From the NCBI GenBank assembly GCA_018814045.1, contig JAHJAR010000288.1:62001-126000 (forward strand): 64,000 nt of DNA, read 5' to 3'. Both the position numbers and the translations under genes were made by a program. The DNA is from Planctomycetota bacterium. Its GTDB lineage: Bacteria; Planctomycetota; Phycisphaerae; UBA1845; Fen-1342. The notes below the pieces were generated by a model that saw only the letters and a program-made list of their open reading frames with translations, did not search any database and had not been told where the DNA came from. Shown here piece after piece: positions 1-7,981 of this stretch (positions within the stretch are counted from its first letter, which is position 1; every line of letters starts with the position of its first letter).

Positions 1-1
1 G

Positions 2-691
2 CGGCAGGCGTTGGACGATGAGCGCGCCCGGACTGCGGCGCTGGAGGTGCGCGTGGCCGAGAAGACACGCGCGTGTGATACGGCCCAGGCCGAAACCAGT
101 ACGCTCAAAGCCCACGGGCAGCGGCTTGCGCAGAGCAACGCCGAGCTGCTGAAGATCATCGAGCAGCGCAGCCAGCGGTCCCTCGAACGTCCCGAGGTTC
201 CCGCCTCGCCGCTGCCGCCGCGCGTCGATCAAGCCCTGCAGGCCCTGGCAGCCAAGTACGCCGGGCGCATTTGGTACGATCGCGGCCGCGGGGCCATCAG
301 TCTAGCGAACGATCGGCTGTTCGATCCCGCCAGTGACACGGTGCGCCAGGAAGCCCACGCCCTGCTCGGCGAACTGGCCGGCATCGCCGCACTGACACCG
401 GGCGACGAGTTTGAAGTGCTTGTGGTTGGGCATTCGGACAGCAGCCCGATCACGAAGCCCGAGACGTTGGCCCGCTTTCCGTCGAATTGGCATCTCTCGA
501 CGTGCCGCGCGATCGCGGTGAAGAGCATCCTCGTGGCCGCAGGGTTGCCGGAAAAACGCATGGGAGTGATGGGCTACGGCCCCTACCGTCCGCTCGGCCA
601 GGACCAGGCCCACAATCGGCGGGTCGAGGTGTTCCTAGCCCCCAAGGGCGCCGCACGCCCGCTGGCCCCGGTCAAGCCCGACCCCGGCTAG
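2..691 (+). CDS. OmpA-family peptidoglycan-binding protein, 5' end outside the window
   Basis: The reading frame is open to the window edge, so the gene starts upstream; a TTG at 11 is in frame but sits inside coiled-coil-like sequence with no Shine-Dalgarno. The visible part has a charged, Ala/Glu/Gln-rich helical N-terminus (about residues 1-65), a Pro-rich linker, and an OmpA/MotB C-terminal domain (about 95-215). Domain marks are VVGHSDSSPI, the helix NWHLSTCRAIAVKSIL, the turn VMGYGPYRP and the hallmark HNRRVEVFL (NRRVE motif). Such domains bind diaminopimelate peptidoglycan and anchor envelope or motor proteins to the wall. A signal peptide or membrane segment, if present, lies outside the window. 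A stator-like MotB is possible because its TM helix would be upstream, but no MotA is visible. Family call is firm, role is open. Confidence 0.85.
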   Translation, partial: RQALDDERARTAALEVRVAEKTRACDTAQAETSTLKAHGQRLAQSNAELLKIIEQRSQRSLERPEVPASPLPPRVDQALQALAAKYAGRIWYDRGRGAISLANDRLFDPASDTVRQEAHALLGELAGIAALTPGDEFEVLVVGHSDSSPITKPETLARFPSNWHLSTCRAIAVKSILVAAGLPEKRMGVMGYGPYRPLGQDQAHNRRVEVFLAPKGAARPLAPVKPDPG

Positions 692-830
692 TCGCGGCCC
701 GCCCCCCCATTCGACCACCCGCTGTGCCCCGGGTGACGGCTGTGGCGTCAGTCTGCCGCGACCGCCTGAATCCGATAGCATGGTAGTCACCGAAGCAGCC
801 GACGCCGGACCCGCGCGTGGCGTCAGGAGA

Positions 831-1757
831 ATGACACGGGTCGCTAGTATGCCCCGCGACGTTGCCATTATCGTGAATCCCGTCGCCGGCAGCGGCAAAC
901 GCGGGCAGGTGATCGAACAATTTCGCGCGCGCCTGTTGGCGGAAGGTCACAGGTGCACGATGGCACTGACGAGCGGACCGGCCGACCTCACGAACCTCGT
1001 GCGCCAGAAGGCCGTCGACGAAACCTGTATAGTCATCGCGGGGGGTGATGGTACGATTCGCGGCGCGCTCGCGGGGCTGATGGGCCGGTCGAATCCAGTG
1101 CTGATCCTGCCGCTCGGCACTGAGAACATCCTCGCCAAGCAGCTCGGCATCGCTCCCACCTTTGCGTCGCTCTGGCGCGCGTTCAGCAGCGGTCAGGTCA
1201 CGGCCTTCGACCTGGGCACCGTTAACGGGCAGCCGTTTCTGACCATCGTCGGAGCGGGTTTCGATGCGGAGGTCGTTGCCCGTCTCAGCCAGCGCCGCCG
1301 CGGGCACATCACTCATTTCGACTACTTCTGGCCGGTCTGGCGCACGCTCTGCAAATACCGCTTTCCGCCCATCCGTGTGCTGGCGGATGGGGAGGAGGTC
1401 TGCAACGAGCCGGCCCTCGTGTTCGCCGGCAACATCCCGCGCTATGCCGCGGGACTGCGAATCCTGCGTGATGCGCGCTGGAACGACGGGCTCCTGGACC
1501 TGTGCATCTTCCGCTGTCGGCACCAGGCGCGCCTGATGGAGCACGCCTTCTGGACTTGGCTGAACTGGCACATCGAGCACCCGCTGGTCAGCTATCATCA
1601 GGTAAAACACGTGCGCATCGAGTCCGAGACAGCGCTGCCGTTGCAAAGCGACGGCGATCCGGCCGGTGAGTTGCCCGCCGAGGTCGAGGTCGTTCCCGCG
1701 GCACTGAATCTCCTGGTTCCGCCGCGCGCTGGCCAAAGCCGTTTGGCAGATCGCTGA
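831..1757 (+). CDS. Diacylglycerol/lipid kinase family protein (YegS/DgkB-like)
   Basis: Soluble lipid kinase of the DAGK catalytic-domain family. It starts with the typical strand VAIIVNPVAGSGK, followed by the nucleotide-binding GGDGT motif (IAGGDGTIRGALAGL) and the downstream PLGTENILAKQLG segment, then the C-terminal beta-sandwich with VGAGFDAEVV. The family phosphorylates diacylglycerol, sphingoid bases or related lipids with ATP, for lipid recycling or modification. The start is uncertain: ATG 831 directly follows AGGAGA (spacing too short), ATG 849 gives the most family-like N-terminus, and the frame is open back to ATG 780. The product is about 300 residues, normal for the family. It is convergent with the HerA-like gene; a 7-bp GC hairpin at 1803-1820 lies between them. 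Confidence 0.88.
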   Translation: MTRVASMPRDVAIIVNPVAGSGKRGQVIEQFRARLLAEGHRCTMALTSGPADLTNLVRQKAVDETCIVIAGGDGTIRGALAGLMGRSNPVLILPLGTENILAKQLGIAPTFASLWRAFSSGQVTAFDLGTVNGQPFLTIVGAGFDAEVVARLSQRRRGHITHFDYFWPVWRTLCKYRFPPIRVLADGEEVCNEPALVFAGNIPRYAAGLRILRDARWNDGLLDLCIFRCRHQARLMEHAFWTWLNWHIEHPLVSYHQVKHVRIESETALPLQSDGDPAGELPAEVEVVPAALNLLVPPRAGQSRLADR

Positions 1758-1802
1758 GCCGTCTCCCACCAGCGGCTGCATCGTCAGGAGTCCAGCGAAT
1801 GT

Positions 1803-1820
1803 CGCGCCCGAGCGGGCGCG
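1803..1820. terminator. GC hairpin between convergent genes
   Basis: CGCGCCC-GAGC-GGGCGCG forms a perfect 7-bp stem between the convergent lipid kinase and HerA-like genes. There is no T-run on either side, so it may be a weak or Rho-assisted bidirectional terminator. Confidence 0.35.
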
Positions 1821-1877
1821 GCGTGATTGGCGTGGTTGCGAGGGCCTATGCTGCGCGAAAGCTGGCCCACTCGCGCC

Positions 1878-3887
1878 TCACTCGTCGGCGTCGGACAGCA
1901 GTGCGGACAACGCGGCCAGCTTCTGTTCCGCCGCGGACATGGTTTGCTGATTGGCCGGGCGCGGCTGGGGGGGGAGCGGGGGGGGCAGCGCCGCCTCCGG
2001 CAGTGGCTCGGCAGTGGCTGGCACCGATTCGTTGGGCACACTTGTTGCCGTGGTGCTCGGAGCGGTTCGATCCTGCCGCCACCACCGGTCGATTATCGGT
2101 TCGACCTCGCCGGCAGCGCTGCCAGAGCTCCACATTCCGAAGAAATCCACGTCGCCACTGCGGGGCAGCTTGGGCGGCAGGTCGATCAGCGTGCGCATCG
2201 GCATCAGGACGGCGTCGCCGATGATGAACCCTTCGCCCGGGCGCAGGCCGGGGAGCAACTCGATGAGACTGCGGAATTGGTCACTGACGACGCGGGCGGC
2301 GTACTCCTGGTCGTCGGGGTTGTTCATGCGCATCAGGACCATCGAGTTGCACTGGCTGAGCACCGTCTCGGAAATCTCGCTGGGACGCTGCGAGACGATC
2401 ATCGCGGAAACGCCGTACTTGCGGCCTTCTTTGGCCACCTTCTCCACCGCGTCGCGCGCGAACGTCTTGCGGTTGCCGGCATTGCGCGGCAGGTAGTTGT
2501 GGGCCTCTTCGAAGACCAGCAGAACCGGTTGACGGACCTCGGGCGGTGACCAGAAATTGAAGTCGAACAGGGTGCGCGTCAGGGCCGCGACGGTCGTGTC
2601 AACAACATCAAAGGGCAGGCCCGACAGATCGACGATGGTGAGGTTCTTCCGTTGATCCATGCGCCCCAACATCTGGCGGATGACCCAGGCCACGGTCTTG
2701 CTCAGCGTTCCGGGTGAAGCGTCGGCCTGAAGGCGCTCCGCCAGATAGGGATTGCGGCTGGCCTGCTCGAACGGGCGCAGGAGAAAATCGTACCGGCGAT
2801 CGTTCAGACGCGTTTCAATCAGATTCACCAATCCGAGCAGCTTGCCATAGTACGCGGCGTGGAGCACCTCGCCCTCAGGATTGCCCTTGTTGAAGTCCAT
2901 GCGCCGGGTCAGCAGCAGCCGTTCCTGTTCCTCCACCGGCAGCGTGCGGTGCGCCAGGCGCGCAAAGGCGTATTGGTGCGTGTTGAGCACAAAGCGCGCC
3001 TCGTTCATGTTTTCGGCGTAGGTCTTGAGATCCTCGATTGAGTAATAGACCGGCGTGTCGATCGTGTACTCACAGAGCAGGTCGAGCTCATCGGCCGCCG
3101 GGCGTTTGAGCTTCTCGAACGCCGCGCGGAGGAAGATCTTCTGGGCGTTGAGGTTCGCGGGGTTGTTCGTATCGAGGAAGAGCTGCTCGAACTCCTCGTA
3201 GTGCAACATCCAGTAGGGCAGCACCAGGTTGCGATCGGAGAGATACGTCACATTGGCGGCCGGCTGTCCGGTGTCGTCGCTGAAGGCGGCCGCGTATTCG
3301 CCGTGCATGTCGAACAAGACGACCTGGGAATACGGCAAACGCAGGGCCTCGTGCACGATCTTCGCGGTCGTGCAGCTCTTGCCCGAGCCGCTGTTGCCCA
3401 TCACGGCCACGTGTTTGGCGAAGAACTCCTTCCCGAGGACCTTCACCTCGAAATCGGTATCGACGGCGAAACGGCCCATGGGGAAAGCCCGCCGCTGCTC
3501 GCGGCCGGCAGCCAGATCGTCGAAACAGCCGAAGATCAGCTCGAAATCCTCGTCGACGCCAAGTCGGACCGGATCGCCGAGCGTGGGGTATTCGCTGACG
3601 CCGCGCTGGAACGTGTCGTTGCGAACGGTCCCGAGCAGTTGGACGGTCATGGTGATGCGGCGCGGCTTGGCGGGGTCCGGCCCGGGTTCGAGTTCGCCAT
3701 GAGCGCCGATGCCGATAATGTAGCCGATCAGGCTGACGCGCTCGGAGGGCAGCGTCACATACGTGCCCAGACGTCCGACGCGATAGACCGTGCCGTGGTA
3801 ATCGATGTGCAGGTTGGGGACGCTGATCTGAACCTCAACCGTATCGCCCTGCACTCTGATAACATGTCCGATTGCGAGGGGATCCAT
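1878..3887 (-). CDS. HerA-like hexameric DNA translocase/helicase (DUF87 ATPase)
   Basis: 669-residue FtsK/HerA-clade ATPase. A HAS-barrel-like N-terminus (about 1-60) leads to a DUF87 core with the P-loop GNSGSGKS at residues 164-171, FDMHGEYAAAFSD, and a Walker B in LLVFEEAHNYLP near residue 460. A sensor-like IVSQRPSEISETVLSQCNS segment and the C-terminal HerA region follow; the tail is proline-rich and ends in a short charged helix. HerA forms hexamers that move DNA, classically with the nuclease NurA in end resection, and in some bacteria with SIR2 or other effectors in phage defence. No NurA, SIR2 or other nuclease is adjacent. ATG 3887 has GGAAG at suitable spacing. It lies 163 bp after the MauE-like gene on the same strand, so co-transcription is possible but not shown. 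Confidence 0.9.
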   Translation of the reverse strand: MDPLAIGHVIRVQGDTVEVQISVPNLHIDYHGTVYRVGRLGTYVTLPSERVSLIGYIIGIGAHGELEPGPDPAKPRRITMTVQLLGTVRNDTFQRGVSEYPTLGDPVRLGVDEDFELIFGCFDDLAAGREQRRAFPMGRFAVDTDFEVKVLGKEFFAKHVAVMGNSGSGKSCTTAKIVHEALRLPYSQVVLFDMHGEYAAAFSDDTGQPAANVTYLSDRNLVLPYWMLHYEEFEQLFLDTNNPANLNAQKIFLRAAFEKLKRPAADELDLLCEYTIDTPVYYSIEDLKTYAENMNEARFVLNTHQYAFARLAHRTLPVEEQERLLLTRRMDFNKGNPEGEVLHAAYYGKLLGLVNLIETRLNDRRYDFLLRPFEQASRNPYLAERLQADASPGTLSKTVAWVIRQMLGRMDQRKNLTIVDLSGLPFDVVDTTVAALTRTLFDFNFWSPPEVRQPVLLVFEEAHNYLPRNAGNRKTFARDAVEKVAKEGRKYGVSAMIVSQRPSEISETVLSQCNSMVLMRMNNPDDQEYAARVVSDQFRSLIELLPGLRPGEGFIIGDAVLMPMRTLIDLPPKLPRSGDVDFFGMWSSGSAAGEVEPIIDRWWRQDRTAPSTTATSVPNESVPATAEPLPEAALPPPLPPQPRPANQQTMSAAEQKLAALSALLSDADE

Positions 3888-4050
3888 GCGCGTACTTCCA
3901 CCGGGTGGGGTTTCCCATGGTCATATCGAACGTTTCCGCGCATTGGTTCAGGGGTGGGTCAGGTTCGTGTCGTATGCCGCGGCCAGGTTGGCCCGTGACG
4001 GGTTGGGCTTCTGATAACCGTTGCCCGCCGCCGTTCACCCTGCGCCTGGT

Positions 4051-4551
4051 CTACGCGCTGCCGTGCGACACGCCCGCCTCTTGCGCGACGCCAGCGCCGT
4101 GCAGATGACGCTGTCGCCCAAAGCACTCCAAGCCCAGACAGCCAAGCAGGGCCAGGTTGAGGACGAGCCCGGGGATGCCGCTGAAGACGCGGCTCAGGAT
4201 CGTCCCGCCAAAACAACCGCAGTCCACGTCCCGTTGCTGAATCAGCACGATCAGCTTGAGCACCACGAAGCCGACCAGCATCGTTGCGATGAGCACGCGG
4301 GCTTCACGCCGCCAGATGCCGGTGATGAGCAGCAGGGCGGCGATGGCCTCGATCCAGGGAAACACGTAGGCGACCGCGTTGGTCCACAGCTCGGGCAGTA
4401 ACTCGTAGTCGCGCACATCGGTCGCGAAGCCCGGCAGATCTCCGAGCTTCACCAGGGCCGCGAAGAGGAACGTGATACCCACCGCCAAGCGGGCGAAGGC
4501 GACCGTGAACTTCCAGCTCGCCTCGGACGTGTCTATCGGGACTTCCGACAT
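4051..4551 (-). CDS. MauE/DoxX-family integral membrane redox protein
   Basis: 166 residues with four predicted transmembrane helices (about 18-37, 60-80, 87-105, 125-145). A Cys pair C111-G-C113 in the motif QRDVDCGCFGG sits after the third helix, as is typical of MauE/DoxX relatives that face the periplasm. MauE helps form disulfides in methylamine dehydrogenase, and relatives accompany thioredoxin-fold or sulfur-handling proteins; DoxX relatives are quinone-linked. It is the fourth gene of a minus-strand run: two DUF1573 proteins, a rhodanese, then this gene after a 21-bp gap. The context suggests passing electrons or disulfides between the quinone pool and periplasmic Cys proteins, which is inference. 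Family assignment is good; the partner is unknown. Confidence 0.82.
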   Translation of the reverse strand: MSEVPIDTSEASWKFTVAFARLAVGITFLFAALVKLGDLPGFATDVRDYELLPELWTNAVAYVFPWIEAIAALLLITGIWRREARVLIATMLVGFVVLKLIVLIQQRDVDCGCFGGTILSRVFSGIPGLVLNLALLGCLGLECFGRQRHLHGAGVAQEAGVSHGSA

Positions 4552-4572
4552 GCGTAAACCCTGGCCACTCCT

Positions 4573-5217
4573 TCAGCTTTCCTGTTCATCCGCCGGCTTC
4601 GTGGTTATTACAGGCGCATCTGCACCCCCGTGGATTCGGTTCGGTTGGGTTGTCATCTGTTTGGCTGGCTGGCGCTGGGCGGCGAACTCCGCCAGCCACG
4701 GGGGCTGCGGCCCGCCCGCGGTGGGCAGACCAGCCGCCTTGAGCGCCCGCCAGCCGCCGAGAAAGACACGCATGTCGGCGTGCCCGACCAACTCCATTTC
4801 CTCGTACATCTCCACGGCGATGCCGCATTCTTCTGATTCGCAGTAGAAGACGACCGGCAAGCCGTATCCGTGAAGCTCAAACAGCAACTCGACGGATGAT
4901 TCCAGATCATCGGCGGGGACGTTCATGATCCGGGGGGCGTCGAGGTGTTCCTGCTCGAATTCCACAGTGGGACGCGTGTCGATCACCACGCCGAGAGCTT
5001 CGTAGAACTCGCGGAACTCCTCCAGTGTCAGAGCAGCCTCCTGCCGGATCTGCTCGCGATGCTGGCGGGCGTAGAACTCGCGGTGGCGCTGGCGGTCCTC
5101 CTTGCGCAGCGTCGCCACGTCAGGCACCCACGGCAGCCCGGAAACGCGGACCTGAACCGTGGCCGCAGTCAGCGCGACCGCCATGATGGCCAGGATGCGG
5201 AGCGCGGCCGCGATCAT
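4573..5217 (-). CDS. Secreted/anchored rhodanese-like protein
   Basis: 214 residues. An N-terminal hydrophobic helix (about 3-22) acts as signal or anchor. A charged helical region follows, then a rhodanese fold with the substrate-site pattern VVIDTRPTVEFEQEHLDAP and the active-site loop FYCESEECG, whose predicted catalytic Cys is C126; a second Cys (C131) lies in the same loop. The C-terminal part has the usual FLGGWRALKAAGLP ending of rhodanese domains. Such domains carry sulfane sulfur as a Cys persulfide. The ATG overlaps the TGA of the upstream DUF1573 gene (ATGA at 5214-5217), which indicates translational coupling, and the MauE-like gene follows 21 bp later. An envelope sulfur-transfer role in this cassette is inferred. 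Confidence 0.85.
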   Translation of the reverse strand: MIAAALRILAIMAVALTAATVQVRVSGLPWVPDVATLRKEDRQRHREFYARQHREQIRQEAALTLEEFREFYEALGVVIDTRPTVEFEQEHLDAPRIMNVPADDLESSVELLFELHGYGLPVVFYCESEECGIAVEMYEEMELVGHADMRVFLGGWRALKAAGLPTAGGPQPPWLAEFAAQRQPAKQMTTQPNRIHGGADAPVITTKPADEQES

Positions 5218-6410
5218 GGCTGCTCAGGCTGCTGTTCCTCTGCGTCGTCGGAATCCTCCTCGGGCTCGGTCTCCGTGGCGGACTCCGATCGCCTCTCGGC
5301 CGGCGTTAACGCCCCGGCGCGCCCCGGGGTGCGCACGGCCGTCGGCTTGTTAGAGATCGGGATGACAAGCCGGGCGTACTCCGGCTCGGCGGCATCGGTC
5401 AAGATGATGAGCTCCGCCCCGTCTTCCGGAAGCTCCTCGCCCGGCGGTAACGAAACACGCAGTTCGTGCGACGCGACTGACAACGCCACGGGGCGACTGG
5501 CCGGCGGCAGCACTTCGGCCGTGATCAGGTCCGGCACGCTGGACTTGACCTCCAGGATCTTCACCGGATTGTCCGCCTGATAGTTGACGCGCAGCCGACG
5601 TTCGGTGCGGACCTTGAGCGTCTTCGGTACATAGAACATCCGCGGCGAAACCTGGACCCGCGGGTGCACGTAACCGTGCACGGTGATGGTCATCTTCGGG
5701 AAGTCAGCAACTCCCGTCGCCAACTCCACGTTCGCGCGGGCCACACCATGCGTCAGAGGTGGCTTCGTGGTGGCCTTCAGCTCGTACACCATGCCGGGCT
5801 CGAGCTCCGTCAGTTCCATCAGGTACGGCGACGAGGGGCCATCCAGGAGCTTGAGATTCATCTTCTCCTCGTAGACGTTGGTGATTTTCACCGTCTTGCT
5901 GATCGCCGAGTCGCGCATCAGCCGCCCGAACATGAGCCCGTCGCGGGGCTCGAGCTGGTAGCGCGGTTTGACGTTGCCAGTGATCTGGAAACGCGTGGCC
6001 GGCTTGATCGGATCGTTGGTTCGGAGCGTGACCATCTGGTTGGCCGGCCCCTGCCGCGACGTGGAGTTGTACGAGACTGTGATCGTCGTGGATTCCTGTG
6101 GCGCCAGCTCACCCCGGCGATCGCCCTTCGTGAGCACACAGCCGCAGGATTTCTTGATCTCGTATTGCAGCGCGGCGTTCCCGACGTTCTTGAGGGTCAG
6201 GTCCGTGCTGACCGGCACCGCCTGCCAGATCGTGCCGAAATCCCACTTGTTCTTGCTGAGTTCCAGACGTGGTGCCGCCTCGCCGGGCTGATCCTGCGCG
6301 GCGACAGCCGGTCGTTGCGCCGCCGGGGGCTGATCCTGAGCCCACGACAGGTTGGCGGCCAACAGCACGACCGCAGCACGTACGAACATCGTCCAATGGG
6401 TGCTTGTCAT
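5214..6410 (-). CDS. DUF1573 secreted protein, second paralogue
   Basis: About 398 residues from ATG 6410, chosen because a signal peptide (THWTMFVRAAVVLLAANLSWAQ) starts there and GAGAG lies 8 nt upstream. The frame stays open further upstream, but that part overlaps the preceding DUF1573 gene and looks non-coding. An alternative ATG is at 6425. The mature N-terminus has the DUF1573 signature WDFGTIW, followed by the paired cysteines C89-G-C91 (KKSCGCVLTKG) and a beta-rich PQESTTITVSYN strand. One or two more immunoglobulin-like modules follow, and the tail is acidic. DUF1573 is an abundant secreted planctomycete/Bacteroidetes family with an Ig-like fold and no firm biochemical role. Its stop overlaps the rhodanese start. 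Confidence 0.88.
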   Translation of the reverse strand: MTSTHWTMFVRAAVVLLAANLSWAQDQPPAAQRPAVAAQDQPGEAAPRLELSKNKWDFGTIWQAVPVSTDLTLKNVGNAALQYEIKKSCGCVLTKGDRRGELAPQESTTITVSYNSTSRQGPANQMVTLRTNDPIKPATRFQITGNVKPRYQLEPRDGLMFGRLMRDSAISKTVKITNVYEEKMNLKLLDGPSSPYLMELTELEPGMVYELKATTKPPLTHGVARANVELATGVADFPKMTITVHGYVHPRVQVSPRMFYVPKTLKVRTERRLRVNYQADNPVKILEVKSSVPDLITAEVLPPASRPVALSVASHELRVSLPPGEELPEDGAELIILTDAAEPEYARLVIPISNKPTAVRTPGRAGALTPAERRSESATETEPEEDSDDAEEQQPEQP

Positions 6411-6456
6411 GATGGGTACTCTCATTGAGTCTGGCGTAGCGCTTGCGTACTGGACG

Positions 6457-7635
6457 TCAGGGTGTCTCTGGTTCCTTCTCGTTATTCGCGGAAGACTCGG
6501 ATTGCTCGGATTGATCCGAATCCGTCTCGGGCGTGACCTTGCCGCGCTTGTAGCTAATCGTGGGCGCCTTGCGGGGGTAAGTGCGCGCCACGGTGACGAT
6601 GAGCTTCTCGCATTCCGGGTCGTTTGTCCAGATCTCGACTTCCACGCCGTCTCTGGGCAACTCGGGCCCGGGCGGCAGGCTGAAGACAATGTGGTAAACC
6701 ATCTTCGGCGCCACGCCCACACGGTCGGCCTGATCGACCAGGCGGCGTTCGCCCAATTCGACCTTGATGTTTTCGGCTGGGCAGACGATGCGCGTCACCT
6801 TGAAGTTCTCGTCGTCGCCGTAGTACTTGACCTTGACCGTCTTCTGATGGGGTTTGCGCATGCCCATGGACGAAATGAGCACGCTGGGCACCGGCTCGAC
6901 CGACGGCTTGATGGTCACGAACATGGGCACTTCGATGCGCGGTTGGCGCTTGAGCCCGGTGTCGAGGACGACTTGGCCATTGGTGAAACCCCGTCTCAGG
7001 GGTGCCTTCGTCTTGGTACTCAGCTCAAAGACCTTGCCGGGCGTGATCTCCTTTACCTTAACCGCGAACTGGTCGTCGTCACCGCTGATGACCTCGAACC
7101 GGGCCGGCTCGGGATAGAGATTCTCTATTCGAACGACAGCCTCGTATGGTCCTGCGGGATCGATCCCGCTCATACTCAGGCGGGCCGGTTCGATGGTGAA
7201 GATCCTCTTGACGTGGCCCTTGATCTTGAAGACAGAGCGCTGATGCTCGGGATCGTTGCTGAGAATCACGACGCTGGAACGGACGTCACCCTGCTTCTTC
7301 CTGGTCAGAAACTCGACCTTCATTTCCGTCGACTCGCCGGGCGGCAGCACTTTGTCCTCCGGCTTGGCGGCCGTGCACGCGCAGCTCACGTGCACCTTGT
7401 CGATCTCGAGGTCAGCCGTGCCCTTGTTGGTGATCTTCAGATCGAAGGCCGGGCGATCGCCGTACCAGGCCTCACCGAAATCCCACTCCGTGGCCGACAG
7501 CTCGATCATCGGACGGCCGACAACGCGGGGCTGAGAAGTGGCGGGTGGGGCCTGAGGCTGCTGGGCGAGGGCCACGCAACTCAACAGCGGCAGCATCAGC
7601 ACGACCCAGGGGGTCGTGGGCAACGATTGGTTCAT
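6457..7635 (-). CDS. DUF1573 secreted protein, first paralogue
   Basis: About 392 residues from ATG 7635, with AAGAGA upstream; an in-frame ATG at 7665 would add 10 residues ahead of the signal peptide. The signal segment VVLMLPLLSCVALAQ could be cleaved by signal peptidase I after ALA, or by the lipoprotein pathway at C20 (weak lipobox LLSC). The mature start has WDFGEAW, then the Cys pair C85-A-C87 (VHVSCACTAAK) and PPGESTEMKVEF, aligning with the next gene product, so the two arose by tandem duplication. Three beta-sandwich-like segments follow and the C-terminus is acidic (SDQSEQSESSANNEKE). It is the first gene of the cassette; a promoter candidate is at 7817-7846. Confidence 0.88.
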   Translation of the reverse strand: MNQSLPTTPWVVLMLPLLSCVALAQQPQAPPATSQPRVVGRPMIELSATEWDFGEAWYGDRPAFDLKITNKGTADLEIDKVHVSCACTAAKPEDKVLPPGESTEMKVEFLTRKKQGDVRSSVVILSNDPEHQRSVFKIKGHVKRIFTIEPARLSMSGIDPAGPYEAVVRIENLYPEPARFEVISGDDDQFAVKVKEITPGKVFELSTKTKAPLRRGFTNGQVVLDTGLKRQPRIEVPMFVTIKPSVEPVPSVLISSMGMRKPHQKTVKVKYYGDDENFKVTRIVCPAENIKVELGERRLVDQADRVGVAPKMVYHIVFSLPPGPELPRDGVEVEIWTNDPECEKLIVTVARTYPRKAPTISYKRGKVTPETDSDQSEQSESSANNEKEPETP

Positions 7636-7816
7636 TCCGATCTCTTTATGGAGCATGGCAGACATTTGTCCTCTGGATTGCCGGCGTGGTTTCCACGGCT
7701 GGGCCCGCTTGTTGGCCGGCCGCTCGAAAGCAGTACCGCCGCCGGTGTCAGGTTTCCTGGCGCACCAACGGTGCCGGCTTGCGGAGTGCCCCGGCGAGGC
7801 TTCGTTCCCTTTCGGG

Positions 7817-7846
7817 ATAGTACCTGCACCGGGTCGGTCGGTTCAA
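7817..7846 (-). promoter_or_regulatory. Sigma-70-type promoter for the DUF1573 cassette
   Basis: On the minus strand TTGAAC (7846-7841) and TACTAT (7822-7817) are separated by 18 bp. Transcription would start near 7810, giving a leader of about 175 nt with a small TCCC-GAAA-GGGA hairpin at its 5' end. The remaining intergenic DNA between TadC and the cassette (7636-7981) shows nothing else I can name. This separates the cassette from the tad operon. Confidence 0.5.
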
Positions 7847-7981
7847 CCGAGCCCGGGAAAATGATCCCCTACGGGCAGCCAAGGCGGGGCCGACCTGAAT
7901 GGCGTGGCGAGTGGGCGGCAATATCAGACCGTCAACCCAGCCGCCCTCCACCGGAGACCGGACAGGCGGCACGCACCAGCG

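Noticed and set aside
6411-6722. N-terminal extension of the second DUF1573 protein
   Set aside because: The extension lies inside the preceding DUF1573 gene in another frame and the signal peptide starts at ATG 6410.
1878-7635. HerA-based phage-defence island
   Set aside because: No SIR2, NurA, DUF4297 or other effector is adjacent; the neighbours are envelope redox proteins.
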